From Buxus sempervirens (Eukaryota > Streptophyta > Magnoliopsida > Buxales > Buxaceae): 64,000 bases of DNA. The stretch spans positions 1,436,001-1,500,000 of the forward strand of contig OX387182.1 of the NCBI GenBank assembly GCA_947561395.2. Direction: 5' to 3'. Positions 46,683 to 58,600 of this stretch are shown here, one piece after another (the first letter of the stretch is position 1; each line of letters begins with the position of its first letter). The notes under the pieces are model-generated. The model saw only the letters and a list, made by a program, of their open reading frames with translations. It did no database searches and had not been told where the DNA came from. The translations under genes were made by a program, and so were the position numbers.

Positions 46683-47137
46683 AATTTACACTTACCTTTC
46701 TTATAGTTTTCGATAACTACAGATACCTCCCCTAAGGTTTCTGAAATGACACTCACCTCTCTTTTATCTTCGTTACTTACTTCATCACCTTTCCTTTTGT
46801 ACAAATATTATTAAAATTTGAATATATCTTAGCGAATTTGCCTTTTTTAATTCAAAAAATGTATTATCTTCTCAATAGATTTTTTATTAAGACATTTAAA
46901 CCTTAATAATCTTTAAGGTTTAAATGTCTTAATAATCAATTTAAAAATCATTGGTGATTTCATTATTTAAATTTTTAAAATTTTATTATTTCAAATAAAA
47001 ATTGATGAGGGATAAAAAAAGTCAAATTATATATTTATAAATTTGATAAGAAAAGTGTCATTTCAGAAATCTAAGGGAAGATTTCTGTAGTTGTCAGAAA
47101 CCACAAGGGTGGTAAGTGTCATTTACACATTTTCTTA
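46683..47137. mobile_element. MITE with ~80-bp inverted ends
   Basis: Left end aaatttacacttacctttct and right end ggtggtaagtgtcatttaca are inverse. The similarity continues inwards through gataactacaga and tttctgaaatgacac. The centre has a perfect palindrome with 21-bp arms at 46886-46906 and 46913-46933. No clear target duplication. Confidence 0.65.
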
Positions 47138-47162
47138 ACCTTATTATTTGTCCAAAATAAAA

Positions 47163-47924
47163 GTGGCAATTGTGACCCATGACTCGCCAACCCGCCTGGT
47201 CTTAGGCGGGTTTGGGTTGATTGTTTCAACCCACAAGTTGGGTCTGGGTTATGAATTCTCAACCCGATTATAAATAGGTTGGGTTAGGGTTTGACCCCTC
47301 AACCCGAAATGACCCAATTACAACCTATTTATTTTTTTGTGTAATAAAAGCTTGGATCATTATAATAACAATACTTGTGCCTATTCAACCTTTTCTCTTT
47401 TAATATAAATAATGACAGAGGATAAAGTGAAGAAAGACTTTCTACGTATAAATGTTTCAAATTTCTTAGCTTCTACTAATATAAATTGAGGCATTGATGA
47501 TAAGTCAAGTCTTTTAAGACTTTATTATTATGTTTTAATTCCTTTCTTCATGTTATTTTAGTTCTATCTTAATGATTGTTGTATTATTATGCTTGTTAGG
47601 TGTGCTTTGATATTAAAATGAATTAAAAAAAATATTATTATGTTTTAATTTCTTTCTTCATGTTATTTTAGTTCTATCTTAATGATTGTTGTGTTATTAT
47701 ACTTGCTAGGTGTGCTTTGATATTAAAATGAATTAAAAAAAATAGAATTTGCATAGATTTTGATATTAGAATGAATTAAAAAATTAAATTTTAGTAATAA
47801 TTTAAATTATTTAAACGGGTTGGGATATTCCAACCCGTTTATTAAACGGGCGGGTTCGGGTTGAGCCTTGGCTCGTTAACCTCATACATCAATCTGACCC
47901 GAACCCGATCCGACCCATTGCCAC
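47163..47924. mobile_element. Degenerate hAT-like element
   Basis: Ends gtggcaattgtgacccatga and, inverted, gacccattgccac; subterminal regions rich in caacccg / cgggttgg. The flanks no longer show an 8-bp repeat. It contains a 110-bp tandem duplication. Its right end is only about 120 bp before the probable OEP16-3 leader. Confidence 0.55.
47524..47743 (+). repeat. 110-bp tandem duplication
   Basis: Two adjacent copies (47524-47633 and 47634-47743) differ at about five positions. Each ends in a run of attaaaaaaaat. It lies inside the hAT-like element. Confidence 0.85.
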
Positions 47925-48107
47925 ATCTAACCCAAACCAGTTTATGAGAGGGTATTTTCGTAATTAAGGGCAAAGGTTTGGTGAAGAAGTTGAAACCTGC
48001 GAGAAAATTTAGAACACTTGGCTCGAAACTCGAACGTCAGGAAACTTCTTTCGTTCTGTAAGTTTCATGCTCTCGTCCACTCCAAATCTCATCTTCTTTA
48101 TTTCCGC

Positions 48108-48717
48108 GTAAGTCTTTTCCTACTGTTTCAACTAATTGTATTTTCGTATCTCCGCTTGTTTAATTCCATTTGCTTTCATTGACTTAACTAAAATTTCTTC
48201 AATTTAGGGTATCGATTTGATCATTTTGTCAGTAGGAGATAGGAATGTGTTATTCGCTCTTTATTCGTTTCATCTGGGGTTATATATGCCCCATTCTCTT
48301 TCTCGCCGATTCTGCTTCGATTGCCTTTTTTTTCTTTTGCTTTAAGTTATAAAAAGTTGTGTTGAATCCCGCTTGCAAATTTTTGGTTCATTAGATTTGA
48401 ACGAAAGACCTTTTTTCTTTTTAATTTTTTGTTATTCAGGTCGCTGGATTTATTTGGTCTCGTAAAGCTTATTTAAGATTCCTTCATGTTCAAAATAGTT
48501 TACTTGCCATTTAGGGATTTGATGTCCTTAGATTTATGGGGCTTTACATCCCATTCAATGATATCGAGTGGTTCTGGTTATTGTGAAGATATCGTTTCTA
48601 TCTAAGCAGCGATTTTCTCAACGAGTTATATGCTCTGAATGGTGGTAAGTTCAGCTGGATTAATTTCGTCTGCGATCTGACACTACGAAATGTTTGTGCT
48701 TTTTTTTTGTTTTCCAG
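48108..48717 (+). other. 5'UTR intron of OEP16-3
   Basis: Donor gtaagtc at 48108 follows a pyrimidine-rich leader, and the acceptor tttgttttccag ends at 48717, eight bases before the start codon. The T-rich body and lack of coding sequence fit a leader intron. An alternative donor (gtaagtttc) lies at about 48058. Confidence 0.6.
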
Positions 48718-48725
48718 TTTGAACT

Positions 48726-51700
48726 ATGGATCCTACAGAGCTTAGGTATTTGGAGAATGATGATACTCCCATGATGAAGACAATTAAGGGTGCAACTTCT
48801 GGTTTAGCTGCTGGCACTATTTGGGGATCAGTTGTTGCCACTTGGTATGACGTGCCGCGTGTTGAGAGAAGTGTTGCACTTCCTGGACTGATAAAGACCC
48901 TGAAGATGATGGGAGACTTTGGGGCGACCTTCGCTGCAGTTGGGGGGATATATATAGGCGTGGAGCAGTTGATGGAGAAGTACAGGATGAAAAGGGACTT
49001 TATTAATGGGGCAGTGGGTGGTTTTGCTGCTGGCGCTTCTGTCTTCGGTTTCAGAGGTATTATCTTATTATTCTGCGGTTTTTTCTTCTGTGATTCCAGT
49101 ACGTTCACAATAGATGATATGTTTTCTATTGTTGGTGGCACTTATCTTCTGAATAGCACATTGCAGTAAAATCTCCATTGGTGTCTTTCCAACTGAAAAC
49201 TTGAGAGTGGCCTATTTCCATTAGAAGTATAAAAATTTACATCATATAAGAAACCATGTAGAGGCAAATGTCTTCTTTCTTTCCTCTATTCATTTCTTGT
49301 ATCCTTCTCTTCTTCCAGCCAATTCAACTTTTTATAGCTGGGTGGAGGAGGGTGGACAATGTAGGCTGTGTTAAAGCTTGGGGCTGTGGGCATACCATTT
49401 CACATAATGAAGGTGAAGGCTTGGGTTGTACCATCTAAGGATGTGGAGAAGGACGGAAAACCAAAGTTATTTTTGAACTTTGAAGTTTGGGATTGTGGGC
49501 AATATTATTTGTTGTAGCGTGAATGTTTAGGGTAGTCTATGGGAGTATTTTGAAAATGGCCATCCACACTAACTGTGAAATTAGATTTATTCCCAGGATA
49601 TGATGCATTTGTTGGATATTAGGGCTCATTGACATGGGTAAGCAGTAAGAACACAAGTCATGTTCATAAAACATCATATAAGTTGGGAAGTAACATCGTG
49701 AATTGGGAAACAACTAAGAGCAAGATGGTTCTCATCCTTGTAAATCACAATAATTCCATAATCCCATTAATCTAGTAGTGCAGTTTTTTTGCCCTAGGAT
49801 GACTCAAAAGGATAAAAAAGTGAAAGCATCTGCTGAAATTTCTCCAATATTTTGGATTTATTGCAGGAATGGAATCTTAGAATTTTTCTCTCCTGCATAT
49901 GATTGTTGAAGTGATTTCTTTAATGATTCTCCCTACCCATTTCAGAAGGAGTCACTTGAGATGATCTGAATCATTTTAACCCACCTCCGTGACCTCTTCA
50001 ACTTTCCACTATTTTCCAACATGCCTTCGCCACCATAACCACAAAATTTCCCGTTTGAAGGAGTCTTGAATAAATGGAGATGGGTATTTTTTGGTTTCAT
50101 CATGTATTTTGGGGTGATCCCCCTCCTTGTGGGGTTCCCCTCCCTCTCCCTTTTGATCTAATGAAATCTTCATTATTCATTAAAAATAAATAAATAAATG
50201 GAGATGGGTTTAGTTGGAATGAATTTCTCTTTTCCCTAAATGTAGATCCAAATTGAGTATATGAAATTATATTTGGCACAACAATTGGATCAAGGATTAA
50301 GTTCAATTTTAAACGAAGGTAAGTGGGGAATCTTTAGTCTATAGGTGCTAGTGATGCCCATCAATTTTGAATCCTTAGTTAGATGGAGTAAAGTATGTCT
50401 ACTCAAAAACCAAAGGGGCTTAGGTTTGGGTAATCTATATCTTAGAAACTCAGTCCTTTTGGCAAAGTGGCTTTGGAGATTTGGAGGGAAAAAGAGAAGC
50501 TGTGGTATAAAATTATTCTAAGCAAATATGGCATTCATAGAAATGGGCATGATGTCAACCCAAAGGCAAGCATTCGCCATGGCAGCTCATGGAAAGCTAT
50601 ATCGGCTCTTGCACCTCAGTTTTATCCTTGGTTAGATAAATTATTCTTTCTGGTTCCTTGTTAGACCAGCTGAAGCATATCTCTTTTGACTCTCCCTTGC
50701 TGGATTCGTGCAGTTGGTCTTTGTCTCCTCGTGGTTCATTCTCAACATGTTCCCTTTTTACCCACCTTTGTTTGGATGGTGATGCCGACTCTCTATTTTA
50801 TTCTCCTTCCTTTCTTTGGCATATTCTGGCCTCCTCCCAAAGTCTGTATTTTTCTTTGGATTGCCCTCCTTAATGGTACCAATACTCTTGATAATTTCCA
50901 AAGAAGAAGGAAGTTTCTAGCTGTCTTGCCTAATGTTTGTGTATTATGCCTCAAAGAAGCGGAATATGTGGACCATATATTCTTGCATGGCAAGGATCTC
51001 TTCAAAATTTGGTCTTCCTTTTTGGGTCTTCTGGGGGTCAGCTGGGTTCAGCCTCGAACCCTTCCAGAATTTTTTAACCAATGGAGGTTTCTGTTCTTCA
51101 GAAGAAAAGGGAATTTGATCTATCAAGCAGTTCTTTGTGCTACCATTTGTCTGGTTTGGCTTACTCGGAATCGATGTATCTTTGATGGAGGTTCTATATT
51201 AAAGCATAGAATTCTGGAGGATATCTTTGTTTTGCGGATTGGGTTAGCATCAAGGAGGAATTCAGATCTGTCCCTACTAGTGATATATTAAGGGATTGGG
51301 TTACAGTCATGTCATTGGACTAGAGTAATCCAATTTTTGAATTCTGGAGGATATGTCTCTTGTTTAGTTGTGTATTGTCTTTTGTTAATCTGGTTTGTAG
51401 CTGTTAGCTTATAGCTCTTTGTTTCCCCATATCTCATGGGAGCATTGTATTTTCATCTCCTCTCTTCTTTCTTAATATATCCTTCATTATTCATCAAATA
51501 ATAATAATAATAATAATAAGACTGGGTTTTTTCCATTGTGATCGTCTTAAAATATGTTGTTGAGATAGAGGGTTGCATATCTCTAATGTACTGTTTTAAT
51601 TTTATGTAGTTAGATTAGAAATCATATTATTTTAGTTAATTTTTTTAATCAACGCATGTAGTGCTTCAGTCTATGTTGTAACTGTAATTTATTTATTATT

Positions 51701-54289
51701 GGATGATTTTAGAAAGAAATTGGTGCCTAGGCGATTGACAGGTCTATTGCTTGGCCTCGCCTAGACTATTTGACAACATTGTTGGAAACCGATGTTAGTC
51801 AGATGTAATACTCATCTTGAGATACATTGCATCACCATACTTGAGAAGATGGCACTTGGACACAAAGACTATGGAAGAGGAATATGAATGAAACCACAAT
51901 ATAAAAGAGCAAGAAAGAAACAATTAAACACAGATTCCTGGAATGGAAAATGGGAATGAAACCCCAGCGCGAAAGAGCAAGAAATACAGACAAAACCCTA
52001 GAAAAGAACAAGTGAGTAAGCATGCAAACATTTTATAGGGATGCTGTACTTGGGAATCTAATCTACAAGACTTAAATTGAGGAGTTCCTACTTGCTAAGG
52101 TCACAACTCTGAAACTTCATTGCTGAAAGGTAAGGTATAAGCCTCCAACCTTACTTAATCAACCTAAACTTCCTCAACTGATGATTATCATTCTCATGCT
52201 CTTTTAATTCCTTTCTTTTGAACAACAAATGCAACTACTTGCATTCCAAAATTAGTTTCAGTCAGGCCATGAAAACCATGGAGACGATGCCCTTGCTCGC
52301 CTTTAGTATTGTACACCTGCATTTTTTTCTCTGATCCTCTGCAGAGATTGGTCCATCCATGCGCTTTAGCGTAGTCTGGTCTTTTTTGTATTTGCCCACA
52401 GATTTCAGGTGAACAGAGATGTCAATAGGATTTTAGGGGGTCTCCCAAATATAGATGAAGGTTTTATGAACAGGACTTAAGAGTGGTTTAATGAATGAAC
52501 TCATATACACATGAAGCAAGGTCATACTTAGTTTCAGACCCAAAAAAATTTTCCAAGTGGCAAAAAGATCTCTCATACCACATGTTACTTAATTGGGTAA
52601 AGTGACATTGACTTGTCATATCAAGTCTCCATAATTATATAAAGAAATTTTATTATTAAAATTAGGTCACACTAAAGGTTGCTCTCTGTGAGCGCAGGAT
52701 ATATAATCGAGTAAAGTTATGTTAGCTTGTCATATTAAGTCTCCATAATGACATTAAGAAATGTTATTAGTAAAATTAAGTTGCAGAGAACACATTTCTG
52801 CATTTATATTTGGAGGATCAAGTGTATTTTTTTTTTATCTCGTCTTGAGGATTATCATTGTTTCACTAATTACAATTCACTTGAGAGACAGTGAGGAAGT
52901 AAATCATCATCATCAAGTTGTTGCTTTCAATTTATAGCCAAGAATCAAGAATCTTGATTTTTCATATTTGGAGAGCTAGCTAGCCATAAACCTTTCATAT
53001 TTTTTCAACTTGAGCTAGCCATGATTTTTTCAACTTCTGGACCTGCATGATTGCTTTTGAATGAGCAATGATGTATTCTTTTACATTATGCATAAACTGA
53101 GTTTTGTAATTTTTCAGCATTCTTTTCAGCCTATTGAAAATCCAATAAACATTTCATATGTGGAATCATGTTTTGAGCTCATGTTGGCCTTATAGGAGAC
53201 TAGGATTTATCAACTGACCTATTGGTAAGATTTATTTGCTGTAACTAGGTGTGTGCGTTTGGAATTTTTGTCAAACATTAAGATTATGTTATTTCAAACC
53301 CTGGAGCTCACTTTGAAATTGAAAGTGTTCAATCTGATTATTATTCATGGAAAATATCTGAGTGAAAAGGAAAAAGTTGGAGGCCCAATATGACAACTCA
53401 ATTTTGCCAAATTTTATTTATTGTTACATTGGGAATTGAAGCACTTTGGGATTGGAGTTGTGTTTATAGACTGCCAACTCATCAAGGCACCATTCTTCAT
53501 GTATTCTCTAGGCCTATTGAAGAGGAGAATTCTGTTAGCACTAAGTTGTGCACTCTAGCAATGTGTTTGAAAGGCAAGTGAGTTTAGACGTCCTTTCACA
53601 TCATGGAGTGGGATTTGGCTATTTCTTGGTTCAGGAAATGATAGAGTTATTATTGGAAGCTAACTTCATATAATGTGTGTTGAGCCTTTCATTCTTTAAG
53701 ATGCTTGGAGAAATGCACTACCTATCTGGTATGTTTGTAAGTAAATGAAGTACTAAGAGATTCCATGTTTAGGGATATCATAGTACTGAGAGATTCCATG
53801 TTTTGGGGTATAATCACAGATATATATGCCTTTTGTATTGCTCGGCTGTTTTATTAGTTCTTGCTGGTTTCTTATCCTCACGTTTTGTCTGATTCTGTCT
53901 TTTTGGCTTGTTTCTCTTCCTCTTTCTCTGAAAAAAGAAGTTGGTTGTTAATTATCACAGAGGGAAATTTAAATTCCTGTAACAGAAAGTATTCTACATT
54001 CAACAGAGTGAGAAAGGTGAAACATGATTATCCATAAACTGGGATAATGAATTGATAAATATATAATGATGAATTTTGCAACCTTTCCTGATTATTGAGC
54101 TTTAAATTCATTTAACTTGACTTGGTTTTTCTACCATTTGCAGCAAGGAGCATTCCTACAGCACTGACTGCTGGGGCTGCTCTGGCTTTCACTTCTGCAG
54201 TCCTTGATATTGGAGGTCAGTCAACAAGACTCGACACTGGTAAGGAGTATTTTCCTTACACCACAGAAAAAAGGCCCACTGTTAATTGA
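48726..54289 (+). CDS. OEP16-3: OEP16-3 / complex I subunit B14.7 (Tim17/22/23 family)
   Basis: Two coding exons, 48726-49056 and 54144-54289, join in frame to 158 residues (the Arabidopsis protein is 159). A PRAT-family four-helix membrane protein; in plants the homologue is found with mitochondrial complex I (counterpart of NDUFA11) and was first named a plastid outer-envelope protein. The start MDPTELRYLENDDTPMMKTI is characteristic. Helices are at about residues 24-42, 60-80, 96-112 and 122-138; conserved segments are GATSG, VPRVERSVALPGLI, KRDFINGAVGGF and ARSIPTALTAG. The C-terminus has GREYFPY-like residues (GKEYFPYTTEKR). The single 5.1-kb intron carries two LINE fragments. The leader has its own intron. 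Confidence 0.95.
50086..50192 (+). mobile_element. 107-bp retroposon tail in OEP16-3 intron
   Basis: A severely 5'-truncated LINE-like 3' end finishing cttcattattcattaaaaat with an aaat-repeat tail. It is flanked by perfect 17-bp repeats aataaatggagatgggt at 50069-50085 and 50193-50209. Confidence 0.85.
50355..51515 (+). mobile_element. L1 LINE 3' portion in OEP16-3 intron
   Basis: Broken frames encode the post-RT region (WSKVCLLKN, then GLGLGNLYLRNSVLLAKWLW with a frame change near 50480) and the zf-RVT domain (CVLCLKEAEYVDHIFLHG near 50940), with a C-terminal TRNRCIF block near 51165. The 3' end is an aat-repeat tail at about 51490-51518 after cattattcatcaa. No target duplication was found, so the left limit is approximate. 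Confidence 0.8.
51520..54143. other. Rest of OEP16-3 intron
   Basis: No gene or well-bounded element seen. Two related phrases (catattaagtctccataat and catatcaagtctccataatt, near 52610 and 52730) mark a small internal duplication of about 110 bp. The ORF at 53390-53581 has no known domain. Confidence 0.5.
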
Positions 54290-54859
54290 TTTCCCCTCCT
54301 GCCACCAACAAGAAAACATGCTTGTTCCTGGTAGGGCTATCCAAACCAAAATTGAAATTGGTTGCAAATTTCCTACCTTCACTTGTAGTGTTTTTTCCTT
54401 CTATGTTTAAAGAGCTTGAAATGGAATATGAAAATAAATGTAGCTCCTCTACTTGTTTTGGTCTGTTGTTGAGTTCTTAATGTAATCAGTTTCAGGATTG
54501 CCAGCTTCTTTGATGATTGGACAGGCAATGTGCAAACATATATCCTTGTTAGTAGGGTTTCTGAATTCTGCAACTTTGTTGCTTATATAATTCTAATTCT
54601 TTTACTCTAATAATTAAGATCTTATACCCTTATTAAACATCATCATAATAAGCCAGTTTCTGGGCAACACGAATCTTTTATCTCCATTCTGCTCTTGAAA
54701 ATCCTTATTAAACATAATAATTATTTTAAGATATTAAAGACAACAGAAAAAATTTCAAGCTACAAAGGTGCTGAAGAAGCTCTCTCTTTCAATGAAGTGT
54801 TCCAATCTAATTTCTATCCTGGTGGAGAGGCGTAATCCGTAAAGCTATATTCGTCTATA

Positions 54860-55345
54860 TTCGTCGAACTACGGGTGATTTCCGATGCGGCGATGCCCTT
54901 TCATGATAGATCACTTTTAGAAGATAACCGTTTCTTCTTCTTCTTCAACAGCACTAATGCTGCAAATTCGTGTTCAAATAGCTTATATGGCACCTCAATT
55001 GACACGATCTACAAGCGAGAGAGATATGAATTGACGGGGAAATATGAAACTATAATTGGTGCTTGGGATTTGGCTTTTGTTGCATTTCTGTTCTTCACAG
55101 ATTCTACTTTCATCTCGCCATTATAGCCGTCGTTGTGCGTCCACGCTGATGTTCCAAAGCAGCTGAAGATTGCTGAGAAGAAATTTGGAGACATCGTATC
55201 GTTTGTTCACAAGCTGGGTTCTTGGGCAAATTGGGTTGGAAGAGGAGAGTCGGCTTGGCCATTTTATAGGAGAAACGAGTTGGTATCTATCTTCAGCTTT
55301 CTTGCAAAGCAAGATTTCTCCTCCCACCCCATGTGTTTGACCTAA
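54860..55345 (+). other. Unrecognised coding-like stretch
   Basis: Two adjacent open frames (54875-55126 and 55133-55345, plus) have more protein-like composition than the noise around them: YELTGKYETIIGAWDLAF in the first, PKQLKIAEKKFGDIVSFVH and GSWANWVGRGE in the second. A stop codon and a frame step separate them. I recognise no family. It may be a pseudogene fragment or a small unrecognised gene between OEP16-3 and STR9; the 3'UTR of OEP16-3 probably ends before it. Confidence 0.25.
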
Positions 55346-55682
55346 AGACTCTGATCTTATGCAAAGCAGGGTCAAAGCGAAAGCGCCATACGCACGACAG
55401 CGGAAAGTGTGTTCATTCAAGTGGGAACGATGTATCTTGTTACAGTAGATGCCCTCGTGGCTTCATCTAGAACGTTGGATCGGAGAATGTCTTCATGATT
55501 GATAAATGACGCAGCCTTGTCTCTTGCTCGATCTGTCTTCGAGAACATATATCTATTGCCACGTGGCGATAACCCATTGTCTGGAATAATTTCTTGTCCC
55601 AGCTATTGCTACTGGCCGTCAAGAAATCAGACTGCATGCTCTAAGAGAGAGCGAGAGCGAGCGCGCAGTTACGACCCTCATA

Positions 55683-58600
55683 ATGGCAGGAATCGGTTGT
55701 TTTCCGGCCGTTTTGAGGTATGAATATCCGAAACTTGAGAGTAACCCTCAAGTTTCAAGTCCTTGACAAATTTTTCCTTTCTACTTATCCTTATTTTTCT
55801 TTTTTTTTTTAGGTTTTTTAGTTCGGTATTCCAGTTTTCAATTTGAGTTGCTATGAGAAAAATGATCTTTGATGCAAAGTTTGAATTTTTTTCCCCTTTT
55901 GTTTTTCCCATTTAAAATGAGTCTCTAGCAGTGTCTTTCAAGAAAAGTATAGACTGCCACCAAGTCAAATAAGCCATTATAGATGTTGAAGGGTAATTCA
56001 ATCATGGGGATTCTGTTGGGGAAATGTGAAACTTCTACCATAAGTAAAAAAAAAGGGAAAGAAAGCAAAAAGGGTGAACTTCCATGGAAAACTGGTTCTT
56101 CATTTTCTTTCATTCTTCTTCTGGTAAGTGGCTAGCACTTGTTCCATATAACTTCATTCTTCTGTAAAATAAAATACTAACAAAATCCTGGGATGCTTTC
56201 CAGGCCAGATGAAGACTTTTTTTTTTTTTGGAAGGTAAATTAAAACATGTTAGGTGAAGTAAAAATTGAATAAGAGATTTCATGTATGAAGTTGAAGAAT
56301 TCCTTTATTTATTTATATTTCTGGTGGGTAATAAGTGGTGTAGGATGCATTTGGTTCATTTCAGGACAAGTAGGTTGGTGTTTGATTTTAATCGTGGAGC
56401 CTTTATATCAAGCAAAGCACCTCGTAAGAGAATTCTGGAAGTTAGAGCAGAAGTGAATTTTGTCAATGCAGAAGAGGCAAAGCAACTCATAGCTGTTGAG
56501 GAATATTCAGTTTTGGATGTTCGGGACAAATCTCAATATGATCGAGCACATATAAAATCATGTCATCATGTACCCCTCTTTATTGAAAACACAGATAATG
56601 ACCTTGGTAATATGATTTCTGCCTCACATTAGGTTGTAATTGGGTTTGTAACATATTTTCCAGATTATTCATGTCTTGATGAGATTTTGGTTCTCATGGT
56701 TACTGAATCTCTTGCAGGCACAATTATAAAGAGGACTGTGCACAACAATTTTTCAGGTCTGTTCTTTGGGCAGCCGTTCACTAAACCCAATCCCGATTTC
56801 CTGCAATCTGTTAAGAGCCAGTTCTCACCCAACAGTAAATTGTTACTCGTTTGTCAGGAAGGATTAAGGTTAGCTGTTACTGTAATGATGATTTCCATTG
56901 CTTATATTCATATTTGTGAGACAATAGTTATCATTTTCATAGATAAACAGCCTCCTCAAGGGGCATGATTCAAGATGCCTGACTCAGCTACCAAATAGAA
57001 GATGAAGATTTAAACCATCTGGTGTACATCGAACCATTGTACAGTGGGTTGATCTAAGTTATGCCTTCCAGGAGATGGCCAATCAATTGACATTTCAAAT
57101 AGTCCAGATCAAAGGACTGGGCAACTAAATGACTTTTTTTCTGTTTTTCATTATAAGTTGAGCATCTATTATATGTTAGAGTTGTGGCAGAAAGATTCCA
57201 AGAAGCATTTGAATTTATAGTACTAGATTAGCCTGTTACTACAGGATCTGGGTTCAAAGAACATCCCCATCACTTAGCTTCTGGCACACTAACTATCACT
57301 CCCGCCAAACACAGAAATATAGCAAATATTGTTGGTTGGAAGGGGTGCTTTTAATATTTAATTGTGATGCCTAGAGTTCGAATTCTTTTCCTTGATAACA
57401 TTTGTAACATCGTATTGGTCTCAGTCATGAAAACTCCTGCTCATCAATAATAATTAGTCTCATATATTCCCATTGATTATTGGGCTGGCGTTCACTAACC
57501 CACTTCTGAGTTTTGCCACCTCTAAAGAGGCATTCTTGCACAGCATTAAGTTTCTACTCATCTGTCAGGGAGATTTCAGGTTATATTTATTGTAATAGTT
57601 TTATTTATTAATAATCCTCAAGGATGAACCATACTGCTCTGTACTCATTGATGAGCCACTTCTAACCAATTTTATACTCTGCCATATCTAAAGAGTCGGT
57701 CTATCACAGCAGTAAGTTTTTCACTCAACTGTTAGGAAGAATTGAAGTTATTTGTTGCATAATAATTTCATTCATTGTTTATCCTCTTAATAATGAATCA
57801 TAAAGATCAGTTCTCATGTAAGCCACCTCTCCAGATGGTTAGCATGGCTGCCAAATAGAAGACTTGAGAGACTGTCTAGATTACATGGTGGCATTGACAT
57901 GCAAATGCAAAAGGTTGAATTGGGACATACATTTCCAATAGGTGGATTACTAATTTAGATGGTCACAACAAAAGTGATGGCTACCTGAATCTGAATTTAA
58001 AATTATTTTCACTGATAATCTGTGCCATTAGTCGTGGCAGGAATTTATTCCATGCTTCTGAATTCAACAAATTATATTAGTTTGTTACTTGAGGATTTGG
58101 TATGATAAATTGGTAATGTTGGGTCCTCAGATCAGGACATGAGTCTAAAGCCTTTCGAAATCAATTGAAGCACATTAAATGCCTCAATTTCTTGCTTTGT
58201 GTTGAAGTTGGGAGTGAAAGAGCTAACAATAACTAAGCGTGATTCATATATCTTTCTTGATCTTGGGGGTATTTTTGGTGAACTACTTGTTCCACTTCTG
58301 AGAACTCTTGTTGATGAATAAATAATAGATTAATTGCATATATAGATATTCAATGCACTTGAGGTAGTGGGTTCCATCAACACTTTGCAAGAAATATGAT
58401 GAGAAGGGTATTTAGAATAAGTTGTATATATAAGTGGTATTGAGTGTTTGTGCTGAATGAATACCATTTTTTTTTTGTTATATTGTTTTTATTCCATTAT
58501 TTGGATCTTGATCAACTATTCAAAATTATTTTTACCATATTTTATTCCTTATTCAACTAGTTATGTAGATCAAAATATGAAAATTCAAAAGAAAAAAAAA

